From positions 16,240 through 80,239 of the forward strand of contig NZ_ADFP01000121.1 in NCBI RefSeq assembly GCF_000177335.1: DNA of 64,000 nt, read 5' to 3'. Below, piece after piece: positions 49,534 to 58,326 of the stretch. The translations under genes and the position numbers were made by a program. This stretch comes from Pyramidobacter piscolens W5455 (lineage in GTDB: Bacteria > Synergistota > Synergistia > Synergistales > Dethiosulfovibrionaceae). Numbering within the stretch: the first letter of the stretch is position 1; the number at the start of each line of letters is the position of its first letter. The notes beneath the pieces were generated by a model. That model searched no databases and was not told the DNA's origin. It worked only from the letters and a program-made list of their open reading frames with translations.

Positions 49534-50533
49534 TTACGAATACGTCAACGGCCGCCTGCGCGCCCGCACGCGGGACTTCCTCCCCGTGCAGGCGGTGGCA
49601 GAACTTGCCTGCGCAGATCTGAAAGGCGTGGAACGTTCTCTGCTCGACACCGTTTACGGTCCGTTGTACCGTCGCGAGTTCATGCTGACGGAGATGCCTT
49701 TGGCGCTGAAGCTGGAGAACCTGATCTCCGCTTCCGCCCGGCAGCGTTTCAGCGAACTGAAACGCTGGGGCAAAGGCTCGGTGCGCCTGCTCACGTCGGC
49801 GCTTTCGATCCAGTCGGATCTGGAAAACGGCCAGCTTTTTTTGCGCGCGCTTCGATCGGGGCGAAACGATTACGAACCGAGTATGCCGGGCTGCGGCGAA
49901 CTGAGCGCTGAGTTCTGGCGTCAAATGGCCAGAGCCGGCGGCGACCGGGAACAGATCGATGAACTGTGCCGTTATGACCCGACCGTGCTGTCCAACGTGC
50001 TCAGCGACGCCGTGAAGGAACTCGACGCTTCCGGTCGGCTGTGGGAGGCCGAATGGCTCTACATGAAAGGATCTTTCGACTGGGCAGCCAGCGTGCTGAA
50101 ACGGTGCCGGGATTCGAACGGAGCGGCTGTGTTGCGGTGTCTCGGCTATCTGATCGACCTGTGGAATCTGCGCGTCTGGCTGGGGTTCCATTATGGATCC
50201 GGCATGCAGGACGAAGCGGTGCATTTTCTCGAAGGCGGCTCGCTGCCGCTGGAACGGCTGCTTTTCGCCAAAAGTTACAAGGCGCTGCTGCGCGGCTCGT
50301 TTTGGCGCTCTCGTGGAGCGGAGCCCGACGAACGTTCGTTGTTCGAGCTGGAACGACAATATCTGCTCTGGCAGATGACGCTGCGTCGCGAAGACCCGTT
50401 GGGCGTACAGGTGATCATCTCCTATCGGGCGCGCCTGTTCTGCGAGTGGCGCAACCTGACGACCATCGTTTCCGGACTGCAGAGCGGGCTGGACCGAGCG
50501 GCGCTGCAAAGCGTGCTGTTCATCGGCCGTTAG
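49505..50533 (+). CDS. A/V-type ATPase subunit C
   Basis: About 342 residues. The recognisable family start YEYVNGRLRARTRDFLP lies just after the subunit E stop. GTG 49505 is the nearest conventional start and overlaps E by 29 bases without a strong ribosome site. Helical protein of the AC39 type (LLDTVYGPLYRREF, GSFDWAASVLKRCRD), linking the central rotor to the membrane ring. Confidence 0.8.
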   Translation: MSSAAGEEANYEYVNGRLRARTRDFLPVQAVAELACADLKGVERSLLDTVYGPLYRREFMLTEMPLALKLENLISASARQRFSELKRWGKGSVRLLTSALSIQSDLENGQLFLRALRSGRNDYEPSMPGCGELSAEFWRQMARAGGDREQIDELCRYDPTVLSNVLSDAVKELDASGRLWEAEWLYMKGSFDWAASVLKRCRDSNGAAVLRCLGYLIDLWNLRVWLGFHYGSGMQDEAVHFLEGGSLPLERLLFAKSYKALLRGSFWRSRGAEPDERSLFELERQYLLWQMTLRREDPLGVQVIISYRARLFCEWRNLTTIVSGLQSGLDRAALQSVLFIGR

Positions 50534-50541
50534 GAGGAAGC

Positions 50542-50802
50542 ATGAAAAATCACGCGCTTTTGATCGGTTCGGCATCGTTCCTGCGCCTCTGGTCGGTGTT
50601 GGGCTGCATGGAAAAAATCGCCCCCGCGCGGCCCGAGCCGCGGAAACTGAAAGAAGTCGGACTCGCCTCCGGGGCTGAGGCCGTTTTATACGAGGAGACG
50701 CTTTTTGAGGGCTTTTCCTCGCGGGAGAAAAAATATTTTCAGGAGTCGGTCGATCCGTATTGGATCCCCCTGCCTGCGGCGGAAGGAGGCGAGTTGAAAT
50801 AG
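50542..50802 (+). CDS. A/V-type ATPase subunit F-like
   Basis: 86 residues from ATG 50542 with AGGAGG upstream. Begins with the family-like NHALLIGSASFLRLWSVLG but the usual GD..T..GFRLAG pattern is altered to GS..F..LWSVLG, and the C-terminal part is short. Central-stalk position by gene order. Last codons contain the GGAAGGAGG used by the next gene. Confidence 0.7.
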   Translation: MKNHALLIGSASFLRLWSVLGCMEKIAPARPEPRKLKEVGLASGAEAVLYEETLFEGFSSREKKYFQESVDPYWIPLPAAEGGELK

Positions 50803-52121
50803 ACGGACGTTCTGCGCCGGTTCGATCGGTCTGTGCCGAAAGCGTTTGCATCGAAACGGAATTTCCGGTCGTGCTGGGTGAATTTGCCTGCACGGAAAAC
50901 GGCGCGTGGTATGGCCAGGTGCAGAGCCATAACGGACGGATCGCGCGCATCCTGCCGCTGGATCTTCCGGAAAAGATCCGTCCGGGCGAGTTACTGCGTC
51001 TAAGCGGCGAGACGCTGGAAGACCGTCTTGCCCGCGTCGCGCCGGGCACCGTGATCGATCCGCTGGGACGGCAGATCATAAAGATTGGCGACGTGTCGAT
51101 GGGCAATCTCAACTTTTCCACGGTTCCGCAGGAGACAAAGGGCGGCAGTTTCTGGGGGCTGAAAACGCTGGGAGAGTTCATGAACCTGCACGACGGCGAG
51201 GGCGTGGTGCTGCTGGGTTCGCCGCCGGGCGGGCTGCCCCTTCTTTTCAGTCAGATCGCCGCGGCGCAGCGGGCGGATTTTTTGTATATTTTCTGCCAAG
51301 GCGGTTATCACGAGCTGTATCGTTACTGCCGAGCCGTACAGATGGCTGGCAGCGCGGAAAGGTGCATGATCCTCTGGACGCCGCCGTGGAACGTGCCGGC
51401 GCTGAAGAACCTGGCCCCCCGGGCGCTGACGTATCTGTCGGCGCTGCCAGACGAGGGCGGGCGGCGCCTGATCCTGATTGACGATCTGCATTACTGGCTG
51501 GAATCAGTTCGCGAGTACGGCGAAAGTTCGGGCGAACTGCCGCTTCCCGACGGCTATCCTTATACGGCCCGGCGTCAGCTGGGCGAACTGCTGGATCTCA
51601 AGTCGCTGCCCGATGAAGAGGGGCGTTCCACGTCGCTGCTCGTCGGCTGGCGCTACGAAGAGGGCTTTTCGCCGCTTGCGGAGCATCCTTACATGGGGCG
51701 TTTGCCCCGTTTCATGCGCACGGGCATCATCCTCGAGGAATCGTCGGAATATTTGCTTCCGTCGAAGGATTCCTGGGGCGAACTGTCGCCGGCCGGGCGC
51801 TGTTGGCGTGAACTGTGCCGCCTCGCCGAGGAATGCGACGAGGCGCTGCGCCCCGTGCTGAAAGCGCTGATGGGGCTTTTCGGTTCGCTCTTTGTGGAGT
51901 ATTCCCCGCTCAGTTTCGCCGCGGCGCCCGAGAACGTGGTGCAGTGGAGCGACGACGACGGGAAAACTCTCGTCGGGTTGGCTTCTCGGGCCACTCCGGC
52001 CCTGCTGGAAGCGGTGCTGAAAATTCGCGCCGAGCTGCAGCTGAGCTTTCGCGAATGGCCCGACGTGCGCCGCCGCGGCTTTATCGACTGGGTGCGCGCA
52101 CAGAAGGAGGAACGGTCATGA
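50799..52121 (+). CDS. Degenerate A/V-type ATPase subunit A-like protein without P-loop, apparent ATA start
   Basis: 440 residues (normal A is near 580-600). GGAAGGAGG at 50781-50789 leads to ATA 50799 in an ATAG overlap with the F stop; TTG 50760 has no ribosome site. The fold is still readable: beta-barrel start, GVVLLGSPPGGLPLL (136-149) where GPFGAGKT should be, CQGGYHELYR (166-175) for the catalytic GERGNE loop, then LILIDDLHYWLESVREYGES ... LPDGYPYTARRQLGELL (224-265), matching DSTSRWAEALREISGR ... EGYPAYLxxRLAEFYERA. Walker Lys/Thr and catalytic Glu are lost, so ATP hydrolysis is not expected. Confidence 0.85.
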   Translation: MDGRSAPVRSVCAESVCIETEFPVVLGEFACTENGAWYGQVQSHNGRIARILPLDLPEKIRPGELLRLSGETLEDRLARVAPGTVIDPLGRQIIKIGDVSMGNLNFSTVPQETKGGSFWGLKTLGEFMNLHDGEGVVLLGSPPGGLPLLFSQIAAAQRADFLYIFCQGGYHELYRYCRAVQMAGSAERCMILWTPPWNVPALKNLAPRALTYLSALPDEGGRRLILIDDLHYWLESVREYGESSGELPLPDGYPYTARRQLGELLDLKSLPDEEGRSTSLLVGWRYEEGFSPLAEHPYMGRLPRFMRTGIILEESSEYLLPSKDSWGELSPAGRCWRELCRLAEECDEALRPVLKALMGLFGSLFVEYSPLSFAAAPENVVQWSDDDGKTLVGLASRATPALLEAVLKIRAELQLSFREWPDVRRRGFIDWVRAQKEERS

Positions 52122-53329
52122 AACTGCTTCGCCGCGGTTCGAACAACGTCAGTTCGCTTTCCGCCTCGTCGCTCTGGGTGGAGCATCTCGCCGGCGCGAC
52201 GCTGAACGATCTGGTGACGATTCAGGACGCTTCCGGCGACGCTTTTGTGGGAAGGGTGGTGGAAGTCCAAAACGACCACTGCCATGTGCGCATCTGCGAC
52301 GGAGAACATTCTCTCTGCCGCGATTCGCTGCAGGTCTGGCTGGGCAGCAACGAACTGGAACTGCCGTCCGAGCCGCCGCTGGTCGCTTCGCGGCTGACGC
52401 GCCGTTCGGTCTTCAAGACGGGGATCGCTCCGGTGGACACGCTTTTCCCCCTGCAGCACGGCCATTCGGTCTTTGTGGCCGGAGTGTCGCTTTATCGGTC
52501 GCTGGATTTTTTTTCCGCTCTGCTGCACGGCGCGCTTTCGGATCGCCAGTGGCCGTGCCTGATCTCGCTCGACACGTCGAAAAACGAAGCGCGGGAGATC
52601 CGCCGCGTCTGGAACCACTACGGACTGGAAGACGAAGGATTGTTTGTTTCCGACAGCCGCGATCAGCTCTATCAGAGCATGACGCCGCTGCGCCTGGGGT
52701 GGGAAGCGGCGATCGGCCGCGCCGACGAAGGGCGCGACGTATTCCTGATGGTGCTCGACCTCGAATCGTGGGCGCGTTTTTATCAGGAGGATCTGGCGCT
52801 GCGCGGCTATTACCGCAGCCGCGCCGGAGCGCTGAACGGCTTCAAAAACGCGCTGAGCACCCACATGCAGCTGCTGTACGGGCATAAGGGACGCATCACC
52901 GCGGCGATGCTGCTGTCCGAGCGTAAAGTGGCTGGACTGCCTTCGGAGCTGCTGGCGCTGCGCGATCTGTTTGACGGCGTTCTGATTTTGCGCGGCGACG
53001 GCTCGCTGTCGCTGAACGGCTACACGCCCCAGCTTCCGCGGGGGATGGACCGTTCGGTCGAATACGCGCGTCTGCTGCGCCGCCAGTGCAAAGAGCTGAG
53101 AGCGGAACTGAAACGACGGCGCTTGGACGAATATCCTCTGAGCGATGAAGAACGGGCGTTCGAACGCGCCCTGCATGAATTCATGAGCGACTTGGCGCCG
53201 CGAGCCGACGCTTCGCCGCAGCGCGTTTGGCAGATCCTTTCCCTGATGCCGGAAAGCCGCATCAACCGCGTGCCGCTATCGCTGCTGCGGGAGTACAGCC
53301 GCAATGACGGTGGGGAGGCGTCCCGATGA
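52118..53329 (+). CDS. Degenerate A/V-type ATPase subunit B-like protein
   Basis: 403 residues from ATG 52118 (AGGAGG upstream, ATGA overlap). Follows the B pattern distantly: RRSVFKTGIAPVDTLFPLQHGHSVFVAG (95-122) parallels the TGISxIDxxNxLVRGQKxPIFSG block, and RDVFLMVLDLESWARFYQED parallels HVLVILTDMTNYCEALRE. The LSLNGYTPQLPRGMDRS end resembles the LSRxLxxxGxYPPIDxLxSLSR block with most conserved residues changed. B subunits normally lack a true P-loop; here the arginine-finger region is also unrecognisable. Confidence 0.78.
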   Translation: MKLLRRGSNNVSSLSASSLWVEHLAGATLNDLVTIQDASGDAFVGRVVEVQNDHCHVRICDGEHSLCRDSLQVWLGSNELELPSEPPLVASRLTRRSVFKTGIAPVDTLFPLQHGHSVFVAGVSLYRSLDFFSALLHGALSDRQWPCLISLDTSKNEAREIRRVWNHYGLEDEGLFVSDSRDQLYQSMTPLRLGWEAAIGRADEGRDVFLMVLDLESWARFYQEDLALRGYYRSRAGALNGFKNALSTHMQLLYGHKGRITAAMLLSERKVAGLPSELLALRDLFDGVLILRGDGSLSLNGYTPQLPRGMDRSVEYARLLRRQCKELRAELKRRRLDEYPLSDEERAFERALHEFMSDLAPRADASPQRVWQILSLMPESRINRVPLSLLREYSRNDGGEASR

Positions 53330-53892
53330 GCGGGACGGACGTCCATTCTTTGCCGGAGAGGCTGCGCCAGCGCATCCGCCGCCTGACCGTCAGCCGGGAA
53401 CGTCTCGGCGCACGGAGTCTCGAACAGAAACGAAGGCTGGACGAATTGACGGCGCAGACCGCCTCCGCGCTGGCGATGCTGAACATCTACAGCGGACCGC
53501 AAAGCGCCGAGCTGTTCCGGCTCAGTTTTGTGCCGATCGCCGTCGAATCGGGAAAAGAAATTCGTTCCGGCGTGGAGTGTCTGCAGTTTCATCGCGCGGA
53601 CGCCAACGCGCGGCACGGTCTGCTGCCGCGTTACACGTCGCTGCTCACCTCGCCCCAGGCGGAGAACGCTTCGCTTCAAGTCGAAGAACTGATCCGCGCG
53701 CTGTGGGACTATATCAACGGCATGATGGAGCTGCGTTCGGCTGACTGTCTGATCCGTCGCCTGCGGCGCAGCCTGAAACAGGCGGAGCGGGAACGCTTGC
53801 AGGCGGCGCAGGCGTTTGCGGCACGCCGCGCCGCACGCGAGCACGTTTTCGAAACGGAACGGCATCGGCGGAAAGTGAGCGAAGGACGATGA
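53326..53892 (+). CDS. A/V-type ATPase subunit D-like rotor shaft
   Basis: 188 residues, ATGA-coupled to B. Helical hairpin layout with coiled coils at both ends (RLTVSRERLGARSLEQKRRLD and RRLRRSLKQAERERLQAAQAF) and a central insert, as in subunit D. Family-conserved P-T-R.xL near the start is not evident, so the assignment rests on structure and order. Confidence 0.72.
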   Translation: MSGTDVHSLPERLRQRIRRLTVSRERLGARSLEQKRRLDELTAQTASALAMLNIYSGPQSAELFRLSFVPIAVESGKEIRSGVECLQFHRADANARHGLLPRYTSLLTSPQAENASLQVEELIRALWDYINGMMELRSADCLIRRLRRSLKQAERERLQAAQAFAARRAAREHVFETERHRRKVSEGR

Positions 53893-54359
53893 AAATTGAG
53901 GTTTTGGCCATGGGCCGTCCGCGCGAGCCGTTTATCGTCAAAGGACTGGAACACTATCAGACGCGTTTGAAGCCGCTGCTGCCGGTGGAGTGGACGTTTC
54001 TGCCCGAACCGGGCAAAGGGAAAAATCTGACCGTCGCGCAGCGCAAGGAGCTGGAGGGGCAGGAGTTCCTCAAGCGCGTCGGCCGGGAGGACATCCTTTT
54101 TCTGCTGGACGAGCGCGGGCGAGCGCTGGGCAGCGAAGAGTTTTCGGCCGGAATTTACGCGGCGTTGGGCGGCGGACGGGGCAGGCTGGTTTTTCTGGTC
54201 GGCGGCCCCTACGGCACCTCGGCGGCGCTGCAAAAACGCGGAAACGTGATAATATCTTTGTCGAAGATGACCTTCACGCACGAGATGGCGCTGCTGCTCC
54301 TCAGCGAGCAGATCTATCGAGCGGCCATGATCCGTGAAGGCTCGAAATATCATCATTGA
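53889..54359 (+). CDS. rlmH: 23S rRNA pseudouridine-1915 N3-methyltransferase RlmH
   Basis: 156 residues. SPOUT fold: FLLDERGRALGSEEFS, then the SAM-binding knot FLVGGPYGTSAALQKRG and SLSKMTFTHEMALLLLSEQIYRA, ending KYHH as RlmH does. Overlaps subunit D by four bases. Housekeeping ribosome modification. Confidence 0.95.
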   Translation: MKIEVLAMGRPREPFIVKGLEHYQTRLKPLLPVEWTFLPEPGKGKNLTVAQRKELEGQEFLKRVGREDILFLLDERGRALGSEEFSAGIYAALGGGRGRLVFLVGGPYGTSAALQKRGNVIISLSKMTFTHEMALLLLSEQIYRAAMIREGSKYHH

Positions 54360-54388
54360 ATCGTATTTTGCGAAAGGATTGAAGAAAA

Positions 54389-54718
54389 ATGAATTTTGGC
54401 GGCAGAGGCGGTATGGGCAACATGAATCAGATGCTCAAGCAGGCCCAGGCGATGCAGGCGAAGATGATGAAGGCTCAGGAAGAGCTGAAGGAAGCCCGCG
54501 TGGAGGGCAGCGCCGGCGGCGGCATGGTCAGCGCCACGGTCAACGGGCAGGGCGAGCTGGTCGGCGTGAAGCTTTCCAAAGAAGTGGTCGATCCCGAAGA
54601 CGTGGAGATGCTCGAAGATTTGATCCTCGCGGCGGTGTCCGACGCGGCCAACAAGGCCCGCGAGATGATGGAACAGCGCATGGGCTCGCTGACCGGCGGC
54701 ATGAAGCTGCCGTTTTAG
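54389..54718 (+). CDS. ybaB: YbaB/EbfC nucleoid-associated protein
   Basis: 109 residues. N-terminal Gly-rich lead, then MLKQAQAMQAKMMKAQEELK, the helical tweezers of the dimer, and VSATVNGQGELVGVKLSKEVV. DNA-binding protein commonly next to recR, as here. Confidence 0.93.
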   Translation: MNFGGRGGMGNMNQMLKQAQAMQAKMMKAQEELKEARVEGSAGGGMVSATVNGQGELVGVKLSKEVVDPEDVEMLEDLILAAVSDAANKAREMMEQRMGSLTGGMKLPF

Positions 54719-54727
54719 TGACCGGCA

Positions 54728-55333
54728 ATGGCTCTGCCCGAACCAATTGAACATCTGATCTCGCTGCTGAAAAAATTTCCCGGCGTGGGCGAAAAGAGCG
54801 CCCGGCGCATGGCCTTTTACGTGCTCCAGGAGGGCGAAGGCTTCGGCACCGATCTGGCGCGTTCCGTCGGCGAGCTGAACCGGCGTCTGACCACCTGCGA
54901 GAAGTGCGGCAACCTGACCGAGACGCAGCCGTGTCCCATCTGCAGCGATCCGCTGCGCGACCGTTCGCTGCTCTGCGTCACCGAGACCATCGAGGATCTC
55001 GTCAGCATCGAGCAGTCGGGGCTTTTCAACGGCCTGTATTTTGTGCTCGGCACGTCGCTTTCGCCGCTGGAAGACCGCGAATCGCTTCCCGAAGGGACGG
55101 TGCGCTCGCTGCGTAAACGCTTCGAAGAATATCCGATCCGCGAGGCGATCATCGCCACCAACCCGCGCATCGAGGGCGACATGACCTTCTACGCGCTGCT
55201 GGAGGCGCTGCGGGACCTTCCCGTGAAAAAATCGCGTCTGGCGTACGGCCTGCCCGTCGGCGGTTCCATCGAATTCGCCGATCGCGTCACGCTCCATGCG
55301 GCGCTGGAGAGCCGGCAGGAGATCAGGGAGTAG
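54728..55333 (+). CDS. recR: Recombination mediator RecR
   Basis: 201 residues. Helix-hairpin-helix (LLKKFPGVGEKSARRMAFYVL), C4 zinc finger (CEKCGNLTETQPCPICSD), and Toprim domain with LCVTETIEDLVSIEQSG and GTLSPL-like GTSLSPLEDR. Loads RecA with RecO/RecF in gap repair. Confidence 0.96.
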   Translation: MALPEPIEHLISLLKKFPGVGEKSARRMAFYVLQEGEGFGTDLARSVGELNRRLTTCEKCGNLTETQPCPICSDPLRDRSLLCVTETIEDLVSIEQSGLFNGLYFVLGTSLSPLEDRESLPEGTVRSLRKRFEEYPIREAIIATNPRIEGDMTFYALLEALRDLPVKKSRLAYGLPVGGSIEFADRVTLHAALESRQEIRE

Positions 55334-55400
55334 CCGGCAAAGTTTCGGGAGCGCTTTTCGGGCGCTCTCGTTTCGTTCATTAAGGAGGTGGATTTCAATT

Positions 55401-56546
55401 ATGACCGACGGACTGAAAAAGATCGTCAGATACAGTTGCGGCGCTCTGCTCGGACTGCTGGGGGCGCTGGCCGGTTATCAGGCGGGCGCGCCCATTCTCA
55501 GGGAGTATCTTCCCGACACGTTTCTTTTCCACGGACTGGCGATCGTTCTTTCCATTGCCGTTTTCGGCTTTATTGGCGTCCTTCTGGGGCCGTATTTCAT
55601 GAAATTGCTTCACGACGTCGGACTGCTTTTCGAACGTCAGCTGCGCAGCACGGCCTGGCCCGAGATCGTCGCCGCCCTGACGGGCATGATCGTCGGGCTC
55701 GTGCTGGCCAACCTGCTCGTTCTGCCCTTTTCCGACACGCCCTTCGGGCCTTACCTGACGGTGCTGTTGAACGTGCTGATCGGCTTCGTCATGGCCTGGA
55801 TCTTCGTGACTCGGCAGGAAGACATCCGCGGCGCCATGGCTTCGGTGAAAGAGCGTCTCAGTCAGAAGCGGAAGATCCGCGCCGGAAAAGTTCCGGCGGA
55901 AGAGAGCGAAGACCCTGAGCCGGCGACCGATCCGGTGCCGCGCAAGATCCTTGACACCAGCGTGATCATCGACGGGCGCATTCTCGACATTGCGAAGACG
56001 GGGTTCCTTCAGGGAACTTTGATCCTGCCGTCGTTCGTGCTGCTCGAGCTGCAGACCGTGGCCGACTCGAAGGACCAGAACCGCCGCGCCCGCGGCCGCA
56101 TGGGACTGGACGTCGTCAAGGAGCTGCAGAAACTCCAGCAGGTGAAACTCGCTCTGATCGAGGCGTCGCTGGCCGACTACCACACCGAGTTCGTGGATTC
56201 GGCGGTGGTATCCATGGCCAAAAGATTCGGCTGCGACGTGCTCACGACCGACTATAACCTGAACAAAGTCGCGCAGATCCAGAACGTGCGCGTGCTGAAC
56301 GTCAATGATCTGGCCAACGCGATGAAACCCGCGCTGCTGCCCGGCGACGAGGTGACGGTGAACGTGATCAAGGAAGGCAAGGATGCGCGCCAGGGCATCG
56401 GCTATCTCGACAACGGCACGATGCTCGTCGTCGAAGACGGCGGCCCCTTTATCGGCAAGACGGTGGAGGTCACGCTTTCGTCGCTGCTGCAAACTTCGGC
56501 CGGGCGCATGGTCTTCGGCCGCGTCAAGCGCGAGGTGAAAAGTTGA
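55401..56546 (+). CDS. PIN/TRAM membrane protein (YacL-like)
   Basis: 381 residues from ATG 55401 (AAGGAGGTG). Four membrane helices in residues 1-140, a linker, then a PIN nuclease domain (KILDTSVIIDGRILDI with the first Asp; EFVDSAVVSMAKRFGCDVLTTDYNLNKVA with later acids) and a C-terminal TRAM RNA-binding barrel (VTVNVIKEGKDARQGIGYLDNGTMLVVED). A membrane-attached RNase is expected. It commonly precedes ispD in anaerobes, as here. Confidence 0.92.
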   Translation: MTDGLKKIVRYSCGALLGLLGALAGYQAGAPILREYLPDTFLFHGLAIVLSIAVFGFIGVLLGPYFMKLLHDVGLLFERQLRSTAWPEIVAALTGMIVGLVLANLLVLPFSDTPFGPYLTVLLNVLIGFVMAWIFVTRQEDIRGAMASVKERLSQKRKIRAGKVPAEESEDPEPATDPVPRKILDTSVIIDGRILDIAKTGFLQGTLILPSFVLLELQTVADSKDQNRRARGRMGLDVVKELQKLQQVKLALIEASLADYHTEFVDSAVVSMAKRFGCDVLTTDYNLNKVAQIQNVRVLNVNDLANAMKPALLPGDEVTVNVIKEGKDARQGIGYLDNGTMLVVEDGGPFIGKTVEVTLSSLLQTSAGRMVFGRVKREVKS

Positions 56547-57652
56547 GCCGCGCCTTCGTCATTCTCGCGGCGGGAACGGGGACACGCCTCGGCGGCGAGC
56601 CCAAACAGTTTCGTCTTTTAGGCGGGCGTCCCGTCTGGAAATGGAGCGTGGAAACGGCGTGGACATTGCATCGGGAAAAGCTGATCGACCGGATCGTGCT
56701 CGTCCTGCCGCCGGAAAGCGCGCTGACGCCGCCCGCCGGCGTGATCTCCGCGGCGGGCGGCGCGTCGCGCGCGCTTTCCGCGCTGTCGGCGCTGCGCGCC
56801 TGCGAAGACGACGAAGTGCTGCTGCACGACGCCGCGCGTCCGTTTGCGAGCGTAAAGCTGTGCCGGCGTCTGATCGCCGCCTCGACGGGGAAAAACGCCG
56901 TGGCGCCGCTGCTGCCGGAGGCGAACGCGCTGAAAAAGATCGAAAACGGACGCATCGAACCGCTCGACCGCGACGACGTTTACATCACCCAGACGCCGCA
57001 GCTTTTTCCGCGCGCGGCGCTGCGGGAGCTGCTCGAGAACGCGTCGTGCCACGACTTCAAAGACGAAGCCGAGCTGTGGCTGCGGCGGGGCGAGACGCTC
57101 GATTTCGTAGCGGGGGAGAGCGTGAACTTCAAAGTGACGGAAGGCGGCGACTGGGAGATGGCGCAAAAAATTGCCGGCGAGGGCGAAGTCCGTACCGGTC
57201 TTGGCTACGACGTGCATCCGCTCGTGCCGGGACGGAAATTGATCCTCGGCGGCATCGCCGTAGACTCGGCGCTGGGGCTCGACGGCCATTCCGACGCCGA
57301 CGCGCTCGCTCACGCCGCGGCCGACGCGCTCCTCAGCGCCGCGGGGTTGCCGGATATCGGCGCGCTGTATCCCGCATGCGACAAAAAGTTCAAAAACGCC
57401 GACAGCATGGAGCTGCTGCGCGACGCGTTTGCGAGAGTCAGGGGCGAAGGCTGGCGGCTCGAATGGCTGAGCGCCGTGCTGACGGCGCAGACGCCGCGGC
57501 TGGCGCCGTGGAAAGACGCGATCGTCCGTTCATTGGAAACGGTTCTCGGCGACGGACGGCTGAGCGTGACCTTTAAATCGGGCGAACGCGTCGGCCCGGC
57601 CGGCGACGCGCAGGCGGTCTTCGTCTGGGCCTCGGCGACGCTGCGCCGCTGA
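56543..57652 (+). CDS. ispDF: Bifunctional IspD/IspF isoprenoid enzyme
   Basis: 369 residues from TTG 56543 (GAGGTGAAAAG upstream; overlaps previous stop). Residues 1-212 are MEP cytidylyltransferase (ILAAGTGTRLGGEPKQF, LLHDAARPF, ITQTPQLF). From 216 follows MECDP synthase (VRTGLGYDVHPL with the metal Asp/His, LDGHSDADALAHA, DIGALYP). Catalyses two non-consecutive steps of the MEP pathway in one chain. Weak GGxxKQ Lys is retained. Confidence 0.95.
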   Translation: MSRAFVILAAGTGTRLGGEPKQFRLLGGRPVWKWSVETAWTLHREKLIDRIVLVLPPESALTPPAGVISAAGGASRALSALSALRACEDDEVLLHDAARPFASVKLCRRLIAASTGKNAVAPLLPEANALKKIENGRIEPLDRDDVYITQTPQLFPRAALRELLENASCHDFKDEAELWLRRGETLDFVAGESVNFKVTEGGDWEMAQKIAGEGEVRTGLGYDVHPLVPGRKLILGGIAVDSALGLDGHSDADALAHAAADALLSAAGLPDIGALYPACDKKFKNADSMELLRDAFARVRGEGWRLEWLSAVLTAQTPRLAPWKDAIVRSLETVLGDGRLSVTFKSGERVGPAGDAQAVFVWASATLRR

Positions 57653-57707
57653 CGCCCGGACGGCGTCGGCCGTATTGGCGCGGATTGGATTTTTTGCACG
57701 AAACAGG

Positions 57708-57736
57708 TTGCTATCTGAGAACTTTCATGTTACAAT
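57708..57736 (+). promoter_or_regulatory. Promoter of the rimP-nusA-infB operon
   Basis: TTGCTA (57708-57713), exact 17-base spacer, TACAAT (57731-57736). Start point near 57743, about 85 bases before rimP. Confidence 0.8.
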
Positions 57737-57762
57737 ACGCGAAGAATTCGGAGGCTGGGAGT

Positions 57763-57794
57763 GAAGAGTGGGCTGCGCCCACTCTTCGTTTTTT
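57763..57794 (+). terminator. Leader terminator (attenuator) before rimP
   Basis: GAAGAGTGGG (57763-57772) pairs perfectly with CCCACTCTTC (57778-57787), loop CTGCG, then GTTTTTT. It lies between the promoter and rimP, so most transcripts would stop after about 50 bases unless antitermination occurs. NusA, encoded in this operon, itself stimulates such hairpins. Confidence 0.85.
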
Positions 57795-57827
57795 ATAAAT
57801 CGGCCAATCGTAAAGCGAGGCATCGTC

Positions 57828-58325
57828 ATGGATATGGAAAAAATTTCTGGGCAACTGAAAACGCTCGTCGAATCGCTGGGCTATGAATTCGTCGGCGCGG
57901 AAACCGTCAAAGAAGCCGGCTCGCAGATCCTGCGCGTGTACATCGACCGCGACGGCGGCGTCGGTCTCGACGACTGCGAACGAAGCGCCAAGGAGATCGG
58001 CGCCCTGCTCGACACGGCGGCGGACGCCTTCGAGGACCATTATCTGCTCGAGGTCAGTTCTCCCGGGCTGGAGCGCCCGCTGTTCAAAGCGGAGGACTAC
58101 GCGCGTTTCGCAGGACGTCCCGTGAACGTCCGCCTGAAAGGCGTTTACGAAGGAAGACGGCGCGTCACGGCCGTGATCGAGGGGGTAAAGGACGGTTCGG
58201 TCCTTTTGGACTGCGGCGGCGAACCGCTGGATCTCCCGCTGGCGGAGATCCAGCGGGCTCATTTGGTTTACGTGGAAGAGAAGGGACAGAAGAAGACTTT
58301 CAAGAAAAGGGGAGGAAAAAGTTAG
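57828..58325 (+). CDS. rimP: Ribosome maturation factor RimP
   Basis: 165 residues from ATG 57828 (ATG 57834 also possible). Family blocks: LKTLVESLGYEFVGAE, LRVYIDRDGGVGLDDCERSAKEI, YLLEVSSPGLERPLF, followed by an SH3-like C-domain and a basic tail. Assists 30S assembly. First gene of the operon. Confidence 0.95.
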   Translation: MDMEKISGQLKTLVESLGYEFVGAETVKEAGSQILRVYIDRDGGVGLDDCERSAKEIGALLDTAADAFEDHYLLEVSSPGLERPLFKAEDYARFAGRPVNVRLKGVYEGRRRVTAVIEGVKDGSVLLDCGGEPLDLPLAEIQRAHLVYVEEKGQKKTFKKRGGKS

Positions 58326-58326
58326 A

